Source of the DNA: JBDSLU01 sp963844435
Lineage (GTDB): Bacteria; Acidobacteriota; Vicinamibacteria; Vicinamibacterales; Vicinamibacteraceae
DNA length: 64,000 nt
Direction: 5' to 3'
NCBI GenBank assembly: GCA_963844435.1
Contig: CAWJOG010000001.1
Span: 310,001 to 374,000 of the forward strand
Part shown: one piece after another, positions 38,579 to 49,720 of the stretch
Position numbering within the stretch: the stretch's first letter is position 1
Layout of the letters: every line of letters begins with the position of its first letter
Notes under the pieces: generated by a model
The model's input: only the letters and a program-made list of their open reading frames with translations
The model's database searches: none
Told to the model about the DNA's origin: nothing
Translations under genes and position numbers: made by a program

Positions 38579-40523
38579 ATGAAATCCCCGACGCCGGACG
38601 CGCACGTGTTTCGCTTCGGGGTATTCGAGCTCGACGTCCGGTCGGGAGAGCTTCGTCGGCACGGCCTCAAGATCCGTCTTCCCGACCAGTCCTTCCAGAT
38701 CCTCCGAGCGCTCCTGATGCGCCCCGGCGAATTGGTCACGCGCGACGAGCTTCGCCAGTTGCTGTGGACCGCGGAGACGTTCGTCGACTTCGAGGTCGGC
38801 TTGAACAGCGCGGTGCGGAAGCTGCGAGAGGCGCTGGACGACTCTGCGGACAATCCGCGGTTCGTCGAGACGGTGCCGCGGCACGGCTACCGCTTCGTCG
38901 CGCCCAGTCGTCGGCTCGGCGCCGCCAGCGGCTCCGCGCGGACACGTCCGGTCGAGCAGCCGTCCGGTGCAGGCGCGTCAGACGTGACAGCCGCCTCGCC
39001 GGCCGAGCCTCTGCCCGTGCCTGCGCCGATCAGCCCTCCCTCGCGAGCGCGTCGCTGGCGTGCGGCTGCCCTCCTGTTCGTCCTGCTTGTCGGGATGGCG
39101 GCAGTTGCCTACACGCAGCGGGCTGCTCACGCCCCGGGACGCCGCAACGGCCGAAGTACCGATCCGGTCCCTCGTGGTGCTCCCGTTCGAGAACCTGACG
39201 GGAGACCGTGCGCAGGACTACTTCGCCGACAGCGTGACCGATGCGGTCACGGCGCATCTCGCCCAGGTCGAGGGCGTCGACGTGATCTCACGAACGTCGG
39301 CGCGGCAATACAAACAGACGGTCAAGCGGCTGCCGCAGATCCGGACCGAGCTGGACAATGTCGAAGGCGTCGTGGAGGGCACCGTGCAGAGGTCCGGCGA
39401 CACCGTCCGAATCACGGTGAAACTGATTCGTGCGGCGACCGATCGCAATCTCTGGGCGCATATATACGACGGCGACATGAGCAGGATGTTCACCCTGCAG
39501 CAACAGATCGCGTCCGATGTGGCCGTCGCGGCCGGGCGGCGCCGGCCGACTGCACCGCGCGCACAGACCATCAATCCGAAGGCGTACGAGGCATACCTCA
39601 ACGGGCTCAGCGCGAGGGGTCTGCAGCGACACGAAGGATTCCGCAGGGCGGTGGGGTATCTCGAGGAAGCGGTCGCCATCCAGCCCGACTTTGCTGCGGC
39701 GTACGCCGAGCTGGCGATGGTGCAGGTGCAATTCCTGTTCGGCGGTCCCTACTCGCCGCACGAGATCATTCCGAAGGCGGAAGCGGCGGCGCGCAAGGCG
39801 CTGCAGCTCGACGACAACCTTCCCAGGGCGCACCGGGCGCTGGGCCAGGTCCTCAACCTGTATTACTGGCGTTGGGAGGAAGGCGACAAGGCGCTGGAGC
39901 GGGCCACGATCCTGGGCGGTCTCGATGACCCTCCTGAAGCGATCAGCAACTCACTGATCCGGCGTGGACGCTTCCAGGAGGCTATCGCCGCGGCGGAGCG
40001 CGGACGCACACTCGATCCACTCTCGGTGAACGCACAGGTGAGCGTCGGCAACGCGTGTCGGGCCGCGGGCGAGTACGACCGTGCGATCAGAGAATTGCGC
40101 CGGGCGCTGGAGATGAGCCCTGCGAATAGTCGTGTCCGCTTTCAGATTGGCGTCACCCTGGTGGCGATGGGCCGTCCCGCTGACGCGATCCGGGAGCTCG
40201 AAATTGCCGCACGGCCGGCGCAGGGACACAATTCGAGGGTCGAGGCCTACCTGGGCTACGCCTAGCTGCGGCCGGACGTGCGGAGGACGCTCGCCAGGTG
40301 CTGAAGGAGCTCGAGGCCCACAGGCAGGATCAGTACGTCTCCTGGTTCGGCATCGGCTTGATTCACGACGCGCTCGGCGAAAAGAGCGCCTGCACTGGCT
40401 GCCGTGCAGCGCGCATTCGAGGACCACGCGGTGGAACTGGGACAGGTCAACCAGTATCCGCCGTTCAAGACGATCGCGTCGGAACCAGCATTCCAGGCCA
40501 TCATGCGCCAGGTGGGACGCTGA
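38579..40523 (+). CDS. Membrane winged-helix regulator with TolB-like and TPR domains (frameshifted)
   Basis: The ATG at 38579 after GAAGGGAG gives MKSPTPDAHVFRFGVFELDV. A PhoB-type winged helix follows (DQSFQILRALLMRPGELVTR, then FVETVPRHGYRFVAP), then a Pro-rich linker and one membrane helix (LLFVLLVGMAAVAYT). After a shift near 39120 comes the TolB/FlgO-like module (RSLVVLPFENLTGDRAQDYF) and TPR repeats (AYAELAMVQ, AHRALGQVLNLYYWRWEEGD). Shifts near 40262 and 40395 lead to the normal end (PFKTIASEPAFQAIMRQVG). About 645 residues. The layout implies a one-component membrane transcription factor. It overlaps the next receptor gene and probably governs it. Confidence 0.8.
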
Positions 40524-43500
40524 CGCGGGTCGCGATCGGCCTCTGGTTGCTGGCCCTGTCGGTCGCGCCAGCTTCCGCGCAGCAGGATCAGGGGATGATC
40601 GCGGGCCGGGTCACGGACCCGACCGGGGCGATCGTACCCGCCGTCACCATCACGGCCACGGCCGACACCGGGGTGGCCATCCAGACCAGGACGAATGCCG
40701 ACGGGCACTACGTGCTGGCCCCGCTCGTCATCGGACTGTACCGGGTCTCGATCGAAGTGCCCGGATTCAGGCGGGCGGTCAGCGACGTGATCCAGGTTCA
40801 CGCGAACACCCGCGCGCGGCTGGACGTTCAGCTCGAACTGGGAGCCGTCAACGATACGATTTCGGTGCGACAGTCCGGCTCCGCTCCTCCAGACCGACAC
40901 GTCCTCCCTGTCGCACACGATCGGCGCTTCGCAGATCGATCAGCTGCCGATGAACGGCCGGAACTTTTCGCAGCTGGCGACGCTCGCCGCAGGAGTGCTG
41001 CCCGCGTTCGGCCACGTGCAACGGGAATCCGGCTTCAACAGTCACGGGCAATGGGCGGTCCAGAACAACTTCCTGCTCGACGGCGTCGACAACAACTCGC
41101 AGGTGATGGGCATCCAGGATCGAAGGCGCAGGTCCTGGTGCCGAACATCGATGCGATCCAGGAGTTCCAGGTTCAAACGAGCAACTACACCGCCGAGTTC
41201 GGACGCGGCGCCGGAGCCGTGGTCAACGTCAGCATCAAATCGGGAACCAACGTCATACACGGCACGGCGCACGAATTCTTCCGCAATGACATCTTCGACG
41301 CGCGCGATGCCTTCGACTACTTCGATCGCTCGGGCGATGGCAAAGCGGACCCGAACGCGCTGCAACAGCACCAATTCGGATTCACGATCGGCGGGCCGAT
41401 CCGCAAGAGTCGCACGTTCTATTTCGCCAGCCTTGAAATCAGCAGCGTGAACACCGAGGAGAACCGCCTCCTGACAGTGCCGGCGCTCGGCGAACGAGAC
41501 GGAATTTCGATCCGAAGGTCGTCGTCGTCCGCGATCCGGCGACGGGCGCTCCTTTTCCAGGAAACACCATCCCGCGCGAACGATGGGATCCGGTGGCAGC
41601 GCGGCTGCTGGGTCTCTGGCCCACACCGAATTTCGAGGGGACCACGCGTGCCAATCACTCGTCCAACCCCGCACACGAGCGGCTGCGGGGCCAGTACGAC
41701 GTGCGCCTGGACCACATGTTCTCGTCGCGGGACCGCATGTTCGTCCGCGGCAGCTGGATGGACTTCAGCGGCGAGCGGCTCGGTTCATTTCCGGCGCCTG
41801 GCATCGGCGGCGGCAACAACGACTTCGCGCGCGATGACAACACGGCGTATAACGTCGCACTCTCGGAAACGCATGTCTTCGGGTCATCCGTCGTCCACGA
41901 AATACGCCTGGGCGTCAATAGCCTCAGGACCAACAAGCAACCGCTTGGCCGCGGCTATCCGAATGACGATTACGGATTGCACGTCGAGAGCCTGCCTGGG
42001 ATCGAAGGGCTCTCTCGCATCAATCTGGGCGGAGCCCTCTCGTACGCGCCGCTCGGTGAGTTCCAGTTCAACCCGAACGACAAGACGGCCGGAACATTCC
42101 AGGTGCTCGACAATCTCTCGATCGCCAGGGGCGCGCACACGATCAAGACAGGCGCGGACCTGCGGTGGGTCCGGTCCGACAGCATCGGCGCCCAGTTCGC
42201 CCGCGGCATCTTCACCTTCAACGGCAGGTTCACCGGCTCGAGTTTCGGTGACTTTCTGCTGGGCATGACCAGCGGCCGTCAGTTCAGCACGGTCCAATTC
42301 GGGAACCTGCGTGAGCGCGACTACATGTTCTACGCGCAGGATGACTGGCGCATCGCCCGGCAGCTGACGCTCAATCTGGGACTGCGCTATGAGCTGGCGA
42401 GCCCCAGGTTCGACACCCTCGATCGTATGAGCGCACTCGATACCTCGGTGTTTCCCGAGGTGCGGGTGATCCGGGCCGGGGAGTTCGGCCGGTCGTGGTC
42501 GGATCGGGCGCTCGTTCGAACCGATACCAACAACTGGGCGCCGCGGATCGGCCTGGCCTACCAACCCGCACAGTGTGGACGGCGCGGGCCGCGTGGGGAC
42601 TGTTCTACGGAACGCCGAAAGGTATCGGCCCGGCCGTGCACCTCCTCAACAACTGGCCCGAGTCACGCGAGGTGACCGTGCCCTCGACCGCGGCAACGTC
42701 GGCCGGCCAGCTCGCGGACGGGATCGATGCCAGCCTGCTCGGAAGCGCAACGCAGATGCCCGCCGATCTGTCGTGGAACGTCTGGAGCCCAGACTTCACC
42801 ACGCCCACGATCTCGCAGTGGAACTCTGAGCGTCCAGCGGCAGCTCGGGCCATCGTGGGTCGTGACGACGGCGTACGTCGGCTCATCGTCTCGTCACCTG
42901 CAACGCCTGTACAACATGAACGCCGCGGGACCCGGCGACAGCCGCACCGAGCGCGAACGACGGATGATTCCGTCGCTGGGTGCGATCACGATGACTGACT
43001 CGTTGGGGAGCGCCAGCTACCACGGGCTGCAGGCCACGATGGACAAGCGCCTGAGCCACGGTTGGCAAGGCTCGCTCGTCCTACACCTGGAGCCACTCGA
43101 TCGACGACGTGATGGAACTCGCCGGGGGCGAAGGGAACATGGTGATCCAGGACTGGCGCAACCTTCAGCGGCGATCGAGGGAATTCAGGGTTCGACCGGC
43201 GGCATCGGCTGGTCGCGCACGGAGCCGTCGATCTCCCGTTCGGTGCCGGTCGCCGCTGGTTGCAGGGCGGAGGTCCTCTGGGCGTCCTGCTCGGCGACTG
43301 GCAGTTGTCGGCGATCGTCTCGGCGCAGTCCGGGGCCTACTTCGACGTCACGGTGCTCGACCCCACGAACCGCCTCGGCGTCACGGTCGGCAGCAGCGTG
43401 TGGCGGCCCGATCTGGTGGGTGATCCAACCGTGGCCGCATCCGACGGCTGACGCGTGGCTGAATCCCGCGGCGTTCGCGATACCGCAGAACGCCGACGGT

Positions 43501-43755
43501 ACTTACCGCTACGGTAACCTCGGGCGAAATACTCTGCTCGGTCCTGGGTACTTCAATCTCGACGCCGCGCTGACGAAAGACATTCGCCTTGGAGACACTC
43601 GCCGGCTGCAGATTCGCTGGGAGGTCTTCAATCTCACGAACCATCCGTCCTTCGGTCTGCCGAATGCAGAGTTGGGAAGCGCCGACTTCGGCACGATCAG
43701 GTCGACCGTGAGCACGCCGCGACAGATGCAGTTCGGCGTGAAGTTCCTGTTTTGA
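40520..43755 (+). CDS. Oar-like TonB-dependent receptor (heavily frameshifted)
   Basis: The signal peptide (AIGLWLLALSVAPASAQ) is followed by a carboxypeptidase regulatory-like domain (GMIAGRVTDPTGAIVPAVTI), a plug (QIDQLPMNGRNFSQLATLAA, NNFLLDGVDNNSQVMG, IDAIQEFQVQTSNYTAEFGR, GAGAVVNVSIKSGTN) and a long barrel ending STPRQMQFGVKFLF. These are Acidobacteriota Oar-type receptor signatures. About nine shifts occur (for example near 40880, 41120, 41500, 42570, 42830, 43085, 43190 and 43445), yet all segments remain in order, about 1,075 residues in total. No standard start codon is visible in frame near 40520. It is probably a real receptor distorted by indel errors; decay is the alternative. 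Confidence 0.75.
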
Positions 43756-43930
43756 CGAGCCCGTTTGCCCGCTGCCCTGTACGCTGCGCGCCGCTCAGGG
43801 TGACGCGGTGGACGACGGTGAAGTGCGAGTGCGAACCCACTGATCAGCTGCTGCGGCGGGTCGACGGTTTTCGGCGAGTTGCGTAGAATTCACAACTGCG
43901 GGGGCGGCGCAAGCCGGTTGACGTACGGCG

Positions 43931-44863
43931 ATGCCCAGTCTGCGAGGCTCACTCCTTCGATACATCCTGCGGCTACGCAAAGGAGCGCTCGATTGGGACA
44001 TGCCGGTCGACACACTTCGCGTCATGCAACAGTGGAGCGACCGGTTCGTCACCCGTCCCCGCGGTGTCCAGATCACACCCAGGCCGGCTGCAGGCGTGCC
44101 CGCGGAGTGGATCACTCCAGGAGGTCCGCTCCTCCACGGCATGATTCTGTACGTGCATGGCGGGGGATGGACCTTAGGCTTGAACAATCTCGAGCGCCGC
44201 ATGCTGGGCCGCATTTGTCAGGCCGCAACCGTGCCCGCTCTGGCTGTCGACTATCGGCTTGCGCCCGAACACCCGTTCCCTGCCGCACTGGACGACTGCC
44301 TGGCTGTCTATCGCTCGCTGACGATGAGCGGGACTTCGCCCCGGAACATCGTACTTCTCGGAGTGTCAGCGGGAGGCAATCTGGTGCTGGCGGCGCTGAT
44401 GTCGTTGCGAGACGCCGGCGATCCACTTCCCGCAGCTGCCGTGTGCCTTTCGCCGATGATTGACCTGGCAGGAACAGGCGAGTCGTTCAGAGCTGCCAAT
44501 GACCCCGCGGTGACAGCCGAGTTTGCATTGGCCATGGCTCGATACTACGCCGGCGGGCACGATCCAGGATTGCCGTTGCTCTCACCACTCCATGGCGAGT
44601 GGCGCGGACTGCCGCCGCTACTCGTCCATGTCGGAGGAGACGAGATTGTGCTGACCGACGCGACGCGCCTTCGAGAGGATGCCCAACGCGCTGGTGTGGA
44701 AGTGAGGCTGGTCATCTGGCCGAACATGTGGCACGGCTGGCATCTTTTCGTGCCATACCTGCCCGAAGCGCGGCAAGCCGTCAACGACATTGGAGACTTC
44801 GTTCGCGAACGTCTGACAGCTCGCATAGATGACGGCGCGACGCGTCGGCGGAGCGCCTACTGA
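43931..44863 (+). CDS. HSL-family alpha/beta hydrolase (esterase)
   Basis: The 310-residue enzyme has the hormone-sensitive-lipase family oxyanion motif HGGGW in ILYVHGGGWTLG, VDYRLAPEHPFPAALDD, the nucleophile Ser in LGVSAGGNLVL, Asp in GGDEIVLTDA and His in MWHGWH. The elbow reads GVSAGG where most members have GDSAGG. Members hydrolyse short-chain esters. It is cytoplasmic and intact. It lies 175 bases after the receptor and 16 bases before the amine oxidase, so it may be co-transcribed with the latter. Confidence 0.9.
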   Translation: MPSLRGSLLRYILRLRKGALDWDMPVDTLRVMQQWSDRFVTRPRGVQITPRPAAGVPAEWITPGGPLLHGMILYVHGGGWTLGLNNLERRMLGRICQAATVPALAVDYRLAPEHPFPAALDDCLAVYRSLTMSGTSPRNIVLLGVSAGGNLVLAALMSLRDAGDPLPAAAVCLSPMIDLAGTGESFRAANDPAVTAEFALAMARYYAGGHDPGLPLLSPLHGEWRGLPPLLVHVGGDEIVLTDATRLREDAQRAGVEVRLVIWPNMWHGWHLFVPYLPEARQAVNDIGDFVRERLTARIDDGATRRRSAY

Positions 44864-44879
44864 ACCAGAGGGTCTCCAC

Positions 44880-44909
44880 ATGACTGGGCCACTCATGACT
44901 GGGCCAATC
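44880..44909 (+). repeat. Tandem 15-nt repeat at a gene start
   Basis: ATGACTGGGCCACTC is followed at once by ATGACTGGGCCAATC. Each unit contains an in-frame ATG and encodes MTGP. The duplication gives two possible start codons for the flavin amine oxidase gene. Confidence 0.8.
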
Positions 44910-46301
44910 GCTCTCACACGTCGCGAGGCGTTGAAGCTGGCCTCCGCCGCGCTCGTTCCGCTGCGGCCGCAGCCGCGTCCGGCCAAGCGGGTGATCATCG
45001 CGGGCGCAGGCATCGCTGGCTTGAGTTGCGCGTGGGAACTGGTGCGCCGCGGGCACGAGGTGACGGTCCTCGAGGCGTCGAACCGTACCGGCGGCCACGT
45101 CTTCACCTTCCGTACCGGTCTGGACGATGGGCTGTATGCGGATGCGGGAGCCGAGCAGTTCACGCAGCCGGGCTATGAGCGCTACTGGTCGTACGTCCGC
45201 GAGTTCAACCTCGCGTACCGCTACTATCCGCGGCGCGAGAAGATGCTGCGCTGGATCGGCGGTCGGCTCCACACCGAGGAGATGCTGGCCGATCCGAAAG
45301 TGCTGGCCGGCTTCGGCCTCAATCAGCGTGAGGTGCGGTATCTCGCCGAGCACCCGTTCTGGGATCTGGCGTCGCTGTACTACCAGCCCTATCTCGACAG
45401 CTTCAGCGACGAGTACCGGCCGTTCGACGCCGGGTTGAGCGCGCTCGACGCGCTGTCGACCACCGAGCTGTTCAAGAAGGACGGCGCGTCGGCGGGGGCG
45501 CTCGGCTTCATCGGCGGGCAGGGGTCGGCGCTGCAGGCCGTCTGGCATGCGGCCATCCTCAAGCTGCGCGGCGTGCCGCTATGGCCGCCCAAGGTGTATC
45601 GCCTCGTCGGCGGCAACCAGACGTTGACGGATACGTTCGCCGCGCGGCTGGGCGATCGCATTCGGCTCGAATCGCCTGTGACCCGCATCGAGCACGGAGC
45701 GAGCGGCGTACGCGTCAGCTACCGCGAGCGGGGCGAGACCCGCCGCCTCGAGGCCGACTATCTGGTATCGGCGATCTCGGCGGTGATGCTGCGCGCCATT
45801 CCCGTCAGCCCGGCGTGGCCCGAGGCCAAGGCGTTCGCGCTGCGCAGCGTGCCGTACTATTTCGACTCGCGCGTGATCTTTCAGACGCGATCGAAGTTCT
45901 GGGCGAAGGACGGCGTCAGCCCGAACATGGAGATCAACGAGGACGCGCTGCAGCACGTGTGGAGCACGTGCGACGAGGTCGCCTCGGCACGGGGCCTGCT
46001 CGTCGGCACGGCTTCCGGGGCCGGTTCCCCCGATGCGGCGCTGGCCTCGTATCGCAAGCACTACACCGGTTCCTCCGAGGACATCGAGAAAGCCCAGGTC
46101 CATGTCTGGATCAAGAACCCGTGGGCATCGGCCTGCGAGACCACCGCGTATCCGGTCGGATCGCTCGCCAGGTTCTGGCCGGCGCTCTTCGAGCCGGTCG
46201 GCCGCGTGCACTTCGTGGGCGCCTACGCCGACAACCTGAACTGGGGCATGGAAGCCGCGACCCGGTCGGCCAATCGCGTTGCCGAGGCCATCGGGTCGTG
46301 A
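44880..46301 (+). CDS. Flavin-containing amine oxidoreductase
   Basis: The start is the ATG at 44880 or, in the second repeat unit, 44895. The N-terminus has LTRREALKLASAALVPL, which resembles a twin-arginine signal, though only partly. The FAD-binding Rossmann motif RVIIAGAGIAGLSCAWELVR and the second dinucleotide-site segment EASNRTGGHVFTF follow, and the C-terminal FAD motif is VHFVGAYADNLNWGMEAATR. The 473-residue length suits the flavin monoamine oxidase/protoporphyrinogen oxidase-like family. It oxidises an amine or a related C-N or C-C bond. The substrate is unknown and the frame is intact. Confidence 0.88.
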   Translation: MTGPLMTGPIALTRREALKLASAALVPLRPQPRPAKRVIIAGAGIAGLSCAWELVRRGHEVTVLEASNRTGGHVFTFRTGLDDGLYADAGAEQFTQPGYERYWSYVREFNLAYRYYPRREKMLRWIGGRLHTEEMLADPKVLAGFGLNQREVRYLAEHPFWDLASLYYQPYLDSFSDEYRPFDAGLSALDALSTTELFKKDGASAGALGFIGGQGSALQAVWHAAILKLRGVPLWPPKVYRLVGGNQTLTDTFAARLGDRIRLESPVTRIEHGASGVRVSYRERGETRRLEADYLVSAISAVMLRAIPVSPAWPEAKAFALRSVPYYFDSRVIFQTRSKFWAKDGVSPNMEINEDALQHVWSTCDEVASARGLLVGTASGAGSPDAALASYRKHYTGSSEDIEKAQVHVWIKNPWASACETTAYPVGSLARFWPALFEPVGRVHFVGAYADNLNWGMEAATRSANRVAEAIGS

Positions 46302-46314
46302 GATACGGCGGGGC

Positions 46315-46680
46315 TCAGCGCGGAGCACGTCGCTCACGCAGTGCATCGAATTCCTGCTGGAGCCGGTCGAGCTCGTCGTCAGACATATCCTCGAGCCGCA
46401 GCAACTGATCGCGGGCGCCGTAGCTGCTTCGAATCAACTCGTCCAACTTGAGCTGCAACGCGCGGCTGTCGCGATTCTGCGTGTTCTGCAGCAGGAAGGC
46501 CACGAGAAAGGTCACCTGGGAGGCAACCGTGTTCATCGTCAGCTGCCACGTGTCCGAGTAGTCGAACACCGGACCAAGCAGCAGCCAGACCACGGACACG
46601 ACGAGGATGGTGACGAAGGCCCACGGTGAGCCGATGATGACCGCCGTGCGATCCGCGAGCGTTCGGAATGTGCCGTTCAC
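46315..46680 (-). CDS. Low-affinity iron permease-like membrane protein
   Basis: This 121-residue protein has two membrane helices (VTILVVSVVWLLLGPVF and a second in VASQVTFLVAFLLQNTQNRD) and a coiled C-terminus (RALQLKLDELIRSSYGARDQ). This is the low-affinity iron permease (Fet4-like) family signature: SPWAFVTILVV, DTWQLTMNTVASQVTFLVAF, LLQNTQNRD. In bacteria the real function is unproven. It is convergent with the amine oxidase and lies directly after the ADOP permease on the same strand. Confidence 0.85.
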   Translation of the reverse strand: MNGTFRTLADRTAVIIGSPWAFVTILVVSVVWLLLGPVFDYSDTWQLTMNTVASQVTFLVAFLLQNTQNRDSRALQLKLDELIRSSYGARDQLLRLEDMSDDELDRLQQEFDALRERRAPR

Positions 46681-46744
46681 ATGAGCTCCGTGTCTGCCGA
46701 TTGAACAGGGTCGAGCGTCACGCCACTCTCGACGAAGGACTCAG

Positions 46745-49160
46745 TCAGTCCTGTCGGAGTGCGATGACAGGGTCGACCCGGGCCGCCCTCGCCGCCGGCA
46801 CACAGCAGGCGATGAGCGCGGCGCCCGCCAGGCCGATCGCCACGACGGCGATCGTCGGCGCATCGTGCGGCTCGACGCCATAGCAGCAGACCGCGCATGA
46901 CCTGCCCCAACCCCAACGTGGCGGCCACGCCTGCCCCGATGCCCAGGAGTACGTAGGCCATCGCCTGGCGGACGATCATGCGCACGACGGCCCCTGGCCT
47001 GGCGCCCACGGCGATCCGCACGGCTGTCTCGCGCGTGCGGCGGGCAACGGACCGCGCGACAACGCCGAAGGTGCCGACGAGGGCCATGAGAGCCGCGGAC
47101 GCCGCGTACACCTGCAGCAGGAGCATGTTGAATCGACGTGGCGCCACCGATTCCGCCAGCGACTGTTCCAGGCTCTGAAACTGATAGACCGGCTGCGTCC
47201 GATCGAGGTCCTCGACCGCGTCTCGCACGACCGACACGGCCGACTCGGGCATCCGGACGGCGACGACCACCGAGGGCGTCGCCGGTGAGCGCTGCCACGG
47301 GTAATACAGCTCGGGCATCGCCTCGCCGTCCAGGCGCGCGAACGCGAAGTCGTGGACCACGCCGACGATCGTGCCGCTCAGGAAGGAACCGCCGATGGTC
47401 CGTCCGATCGGGTCGCCGTTCGGCACCACCTTGCGGGCAAAGGTTTCGTTGACCACCATGGCGTCGAGGGTCTCGTCGGCGGTTGGCCAGCGTCCGCGCG
47501 CCAGCGAGACGCCCATGGCGCGCAGGTAGGCCGGCGACACCATGCGCACGGCGACGAACGGCGGCGACGAGGGATTGGCCGGCACGACGCCGCCCACGGC
47601 CACCGGCAGGTTGTACGTCGACGCCGCGATGCCGGCCGCCTCGACGCCGGGCATGCGCTCGAGGCGCTGCAGGAGCTGCTCGATGTACGCGTACTTCTGT
47701 CCGAGGTCCTCGTAGCGAGGGCCGGAGAGCGGGATGCGCATCGTGTAGGTGCCGTGCGGCCTGAACCCCGCGGACGGGCTCTGCAACTGCCAGAGGCTCT
47801 TGACCATCAGGCCGGCGGCGGTGAGCAGCAGCAGCGCGAGCGCGACCTCGAGGCTGATCAACAGCCCCTGGGTTCGCGTCCTCCCCGAGGTCGCGGACGG
47901 TGTCGTGCCTCCGAGCGTGCTCACCAGCGTCGCGCGCGACGTTTCGAAGATCGGCGCCCAGGCGAAGAGCACGGCCGTCGCCAGCGACATCGACAGCGTG
48001 AAAACCAGGACGGAGCCGTCGACGACGACATCGGCGACCCCGGTGATCTCGAACGGCGCGACGCTGGCCAGCAGCGGCACGGTGGCGTAGGCGACGAACA
48101 CGGCCGCTGTTCCGGCGATCAGCGCGAGCACGACGCTCTCGACCAGGAATTGCGACAGCAGGCGGCGGCGCCCCGCGCCCAGGGCTGCGCGAATCGCCGT
48201 CTCCCGCGTCCGGCGCGAGGCCTGTTCGAGCAGCAGCATGGCGACGTTCGCGATGGCGATGAGCAGCACGAACGCGACGGCCCCCTGGAGCACGAGCAGC
48301 GACACACGGACGTTCTCGCCCAGTTTGTCCTTGAGCGGCAGCACGCGGAGGCTGCGGATGAGGAACGGATGCCGCGGATACTCACGCTGCAGCCGGGCGT
48401 GCAGCGCCTGCATCTCGGAGCGGGCGTGCGCGACGCCGACGCCGGATCGCAGTCGCCCGACCACCCGAATCCAGGGCGGCGCCGGTCGACTCGTCGGCGT
48501 GATGATCCGGCCCGGCGGTTCATGGCCGCGCGGCAGCGCGATGAACGCGTCGAGGTCGCGCTGCTCGTCGCCCGGGGCGGTCTGCTGCGGGAACGTGACG
48601 CGGAACGTCTCGGGCAGGACACCGACGATGGTGAAGGACGCGCCGCCGATCTGCAGCGCCTGCCCGATCACCGCCGGCCGTCCGCCGAATCGGCGCTGAT
48701 AGAGACCGTACGACAGCACGAGCCCCTGCTCGTCGCCGTCCAGCAGCAGACGGCCGACCACCGGCCGCGCCCCCGTGATCGCCCAGAAGTCTCCGCCGAT
48801 CGACGCGATCCGCTCCTGGGTCGCCGCGCCGCCCGCGACCAGGTTCAGGTCCTGCGTGCCGTAGGCAGCCATCTTTTCGAAGAGGTGCGTCTGCTGCTTC
48901 CAGAGCAGGAAGTCGCCGCGCGAACCAGAGGTGTCCTGGCCGGTCTGGTCGTGATGCGGCGCAATCCACGTGAGCCGATCCGCGTCGGGGTACGGCAGGG
49001 GCCGCAGCAGCACGGCATGCACGAGGCTGAACACCGCCGTGTTCAGCCCGATGCCGAGCGCGAGCGTCACGACGGCGACAGTAGCGACGAGCGGCGCCCG
49101 CCCCAACTGACGCAGCCCGAACTTCGCGTCGAGGAACAACTGGTCAAGGGCGAGCCACAT
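46745..49160 (-). CDS. ADOP-type ABC transporter permease (MacB/FtsX-like, one frameshift)
   Basis: The start at 49160 (MWLALDQLFLDAKFGLRQLG) is the usual opening of Acidobacteriota duplicated orphan permeases. The protein has two MacB-type periplasmic domains and two FtsX-like four-helix sets, with the RRTRETAIRAALGAGRRRL signature near residue 320 and again RRTRETAVRIAVGARPGAVV near 735. A one-base shift near 46886 breaks the last helices; the other frame gives YGVEPHDAPTIAVVAIGLAG and PVIALRQD, then a stop at 46745. Total is about 805 residues. No ATPase gene is adjacent, as is normal for this family. It is likely involved in lipoprotein or drug export. Confidence 0.88.
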
Positions 49161-49303
49161 ACCGTCCTCGCGATTCTACGACTAGCACGCAGTCGGCGGT
49201 TCTCGCCGGCTACGCCCACTGCCCCGGAGTCATCCTACGGTCCAGATCAACGGTGTATAGTCCCTCCACGTGCCGCCACACGTACGAAACCCATGGAGAG
49301 CTG

Positions 49304-49699
49304 ATGACGCGGATTCTGTTGCTGGGACTCGATCCCGAGACCGTGGATTTTTCAGACCCGGCATTGCCGCCCGGTATGACCGCCGAGAAGGTGCACGCCG
49401 GCATCGCGGTTGCCCTGAAGCAGTTCAAAGATCGGGGATGGGAGTTCGACGTTGGCTTTTTCCGCCCGGACGAAACCGCCGGACCGGCAGTGGAGGGACT
49501 GTTACGTTCGACGACCTACGATTGCGTGGTCATCGGAGCCGGCGTGCGGGTGCCGCCCCGCAACCTGGCATTGTTCGAAGTCGTCATCAACGCTGTTCGT
49601 AAGGTCGCCCCGGGCGCGGGGATCGCCTTCAATACACGGCCAGACGATAGCGCCGATGCTGCCGCCCGCGGGCTTGCGCTCGGAAGCCGCGCTGTGTAG
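49304..49699 (+). CDS. Conserved small protein of unknown function
   Basis: The ATG at 49304 after GGAGAG is preferred over the ATG at 49253. The 131-residue product is compact and polar, with a Rossmann-like alternation: ILLLGLDPETVDFSDPALPP, then KDRGWEFDVGFFRPDETAGP, YDCVVIGAGVRVPP, LFEVVINAVRKVAPGA and IAFNTRPDDSADAAARG. A family of similar cytoplasmic proteins exists in many bacteria but has no known function to my knowledge. There are no catalytic motifs. It is convergent with the sulfatase. Confidence 0.78.
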   Translation: MTRILLLGLDPETVDFSDPALPPGMTAEKVHAGIAVALKQFKDRGWEFDVGFFRPDETAGPAVEGLLRSTTYDCVVIGAGVRVPPRNLALFEVVINAVRKVAPGAGIAFNTRPDDSADAAARGLALGSRAV

Positions 49700-49720
49700 T
49701 CCGGCGTCCAGCATCTTCCC

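Noticed and set aside
44313..44426. GVSAGG instead of GDSAGG as evidence for an inactive esterase
   Set aside because: The Ser, Asp, His and HGGGW residues are all present, and variation at this position occurs in related hydrolases.
47352..49304. A 650-residue plus-strand open frame opposite the ADOP permease
   Set aside because: It is Arg/Gly/His-rich with no domain text and lies wholly antisense to a well supported permease.
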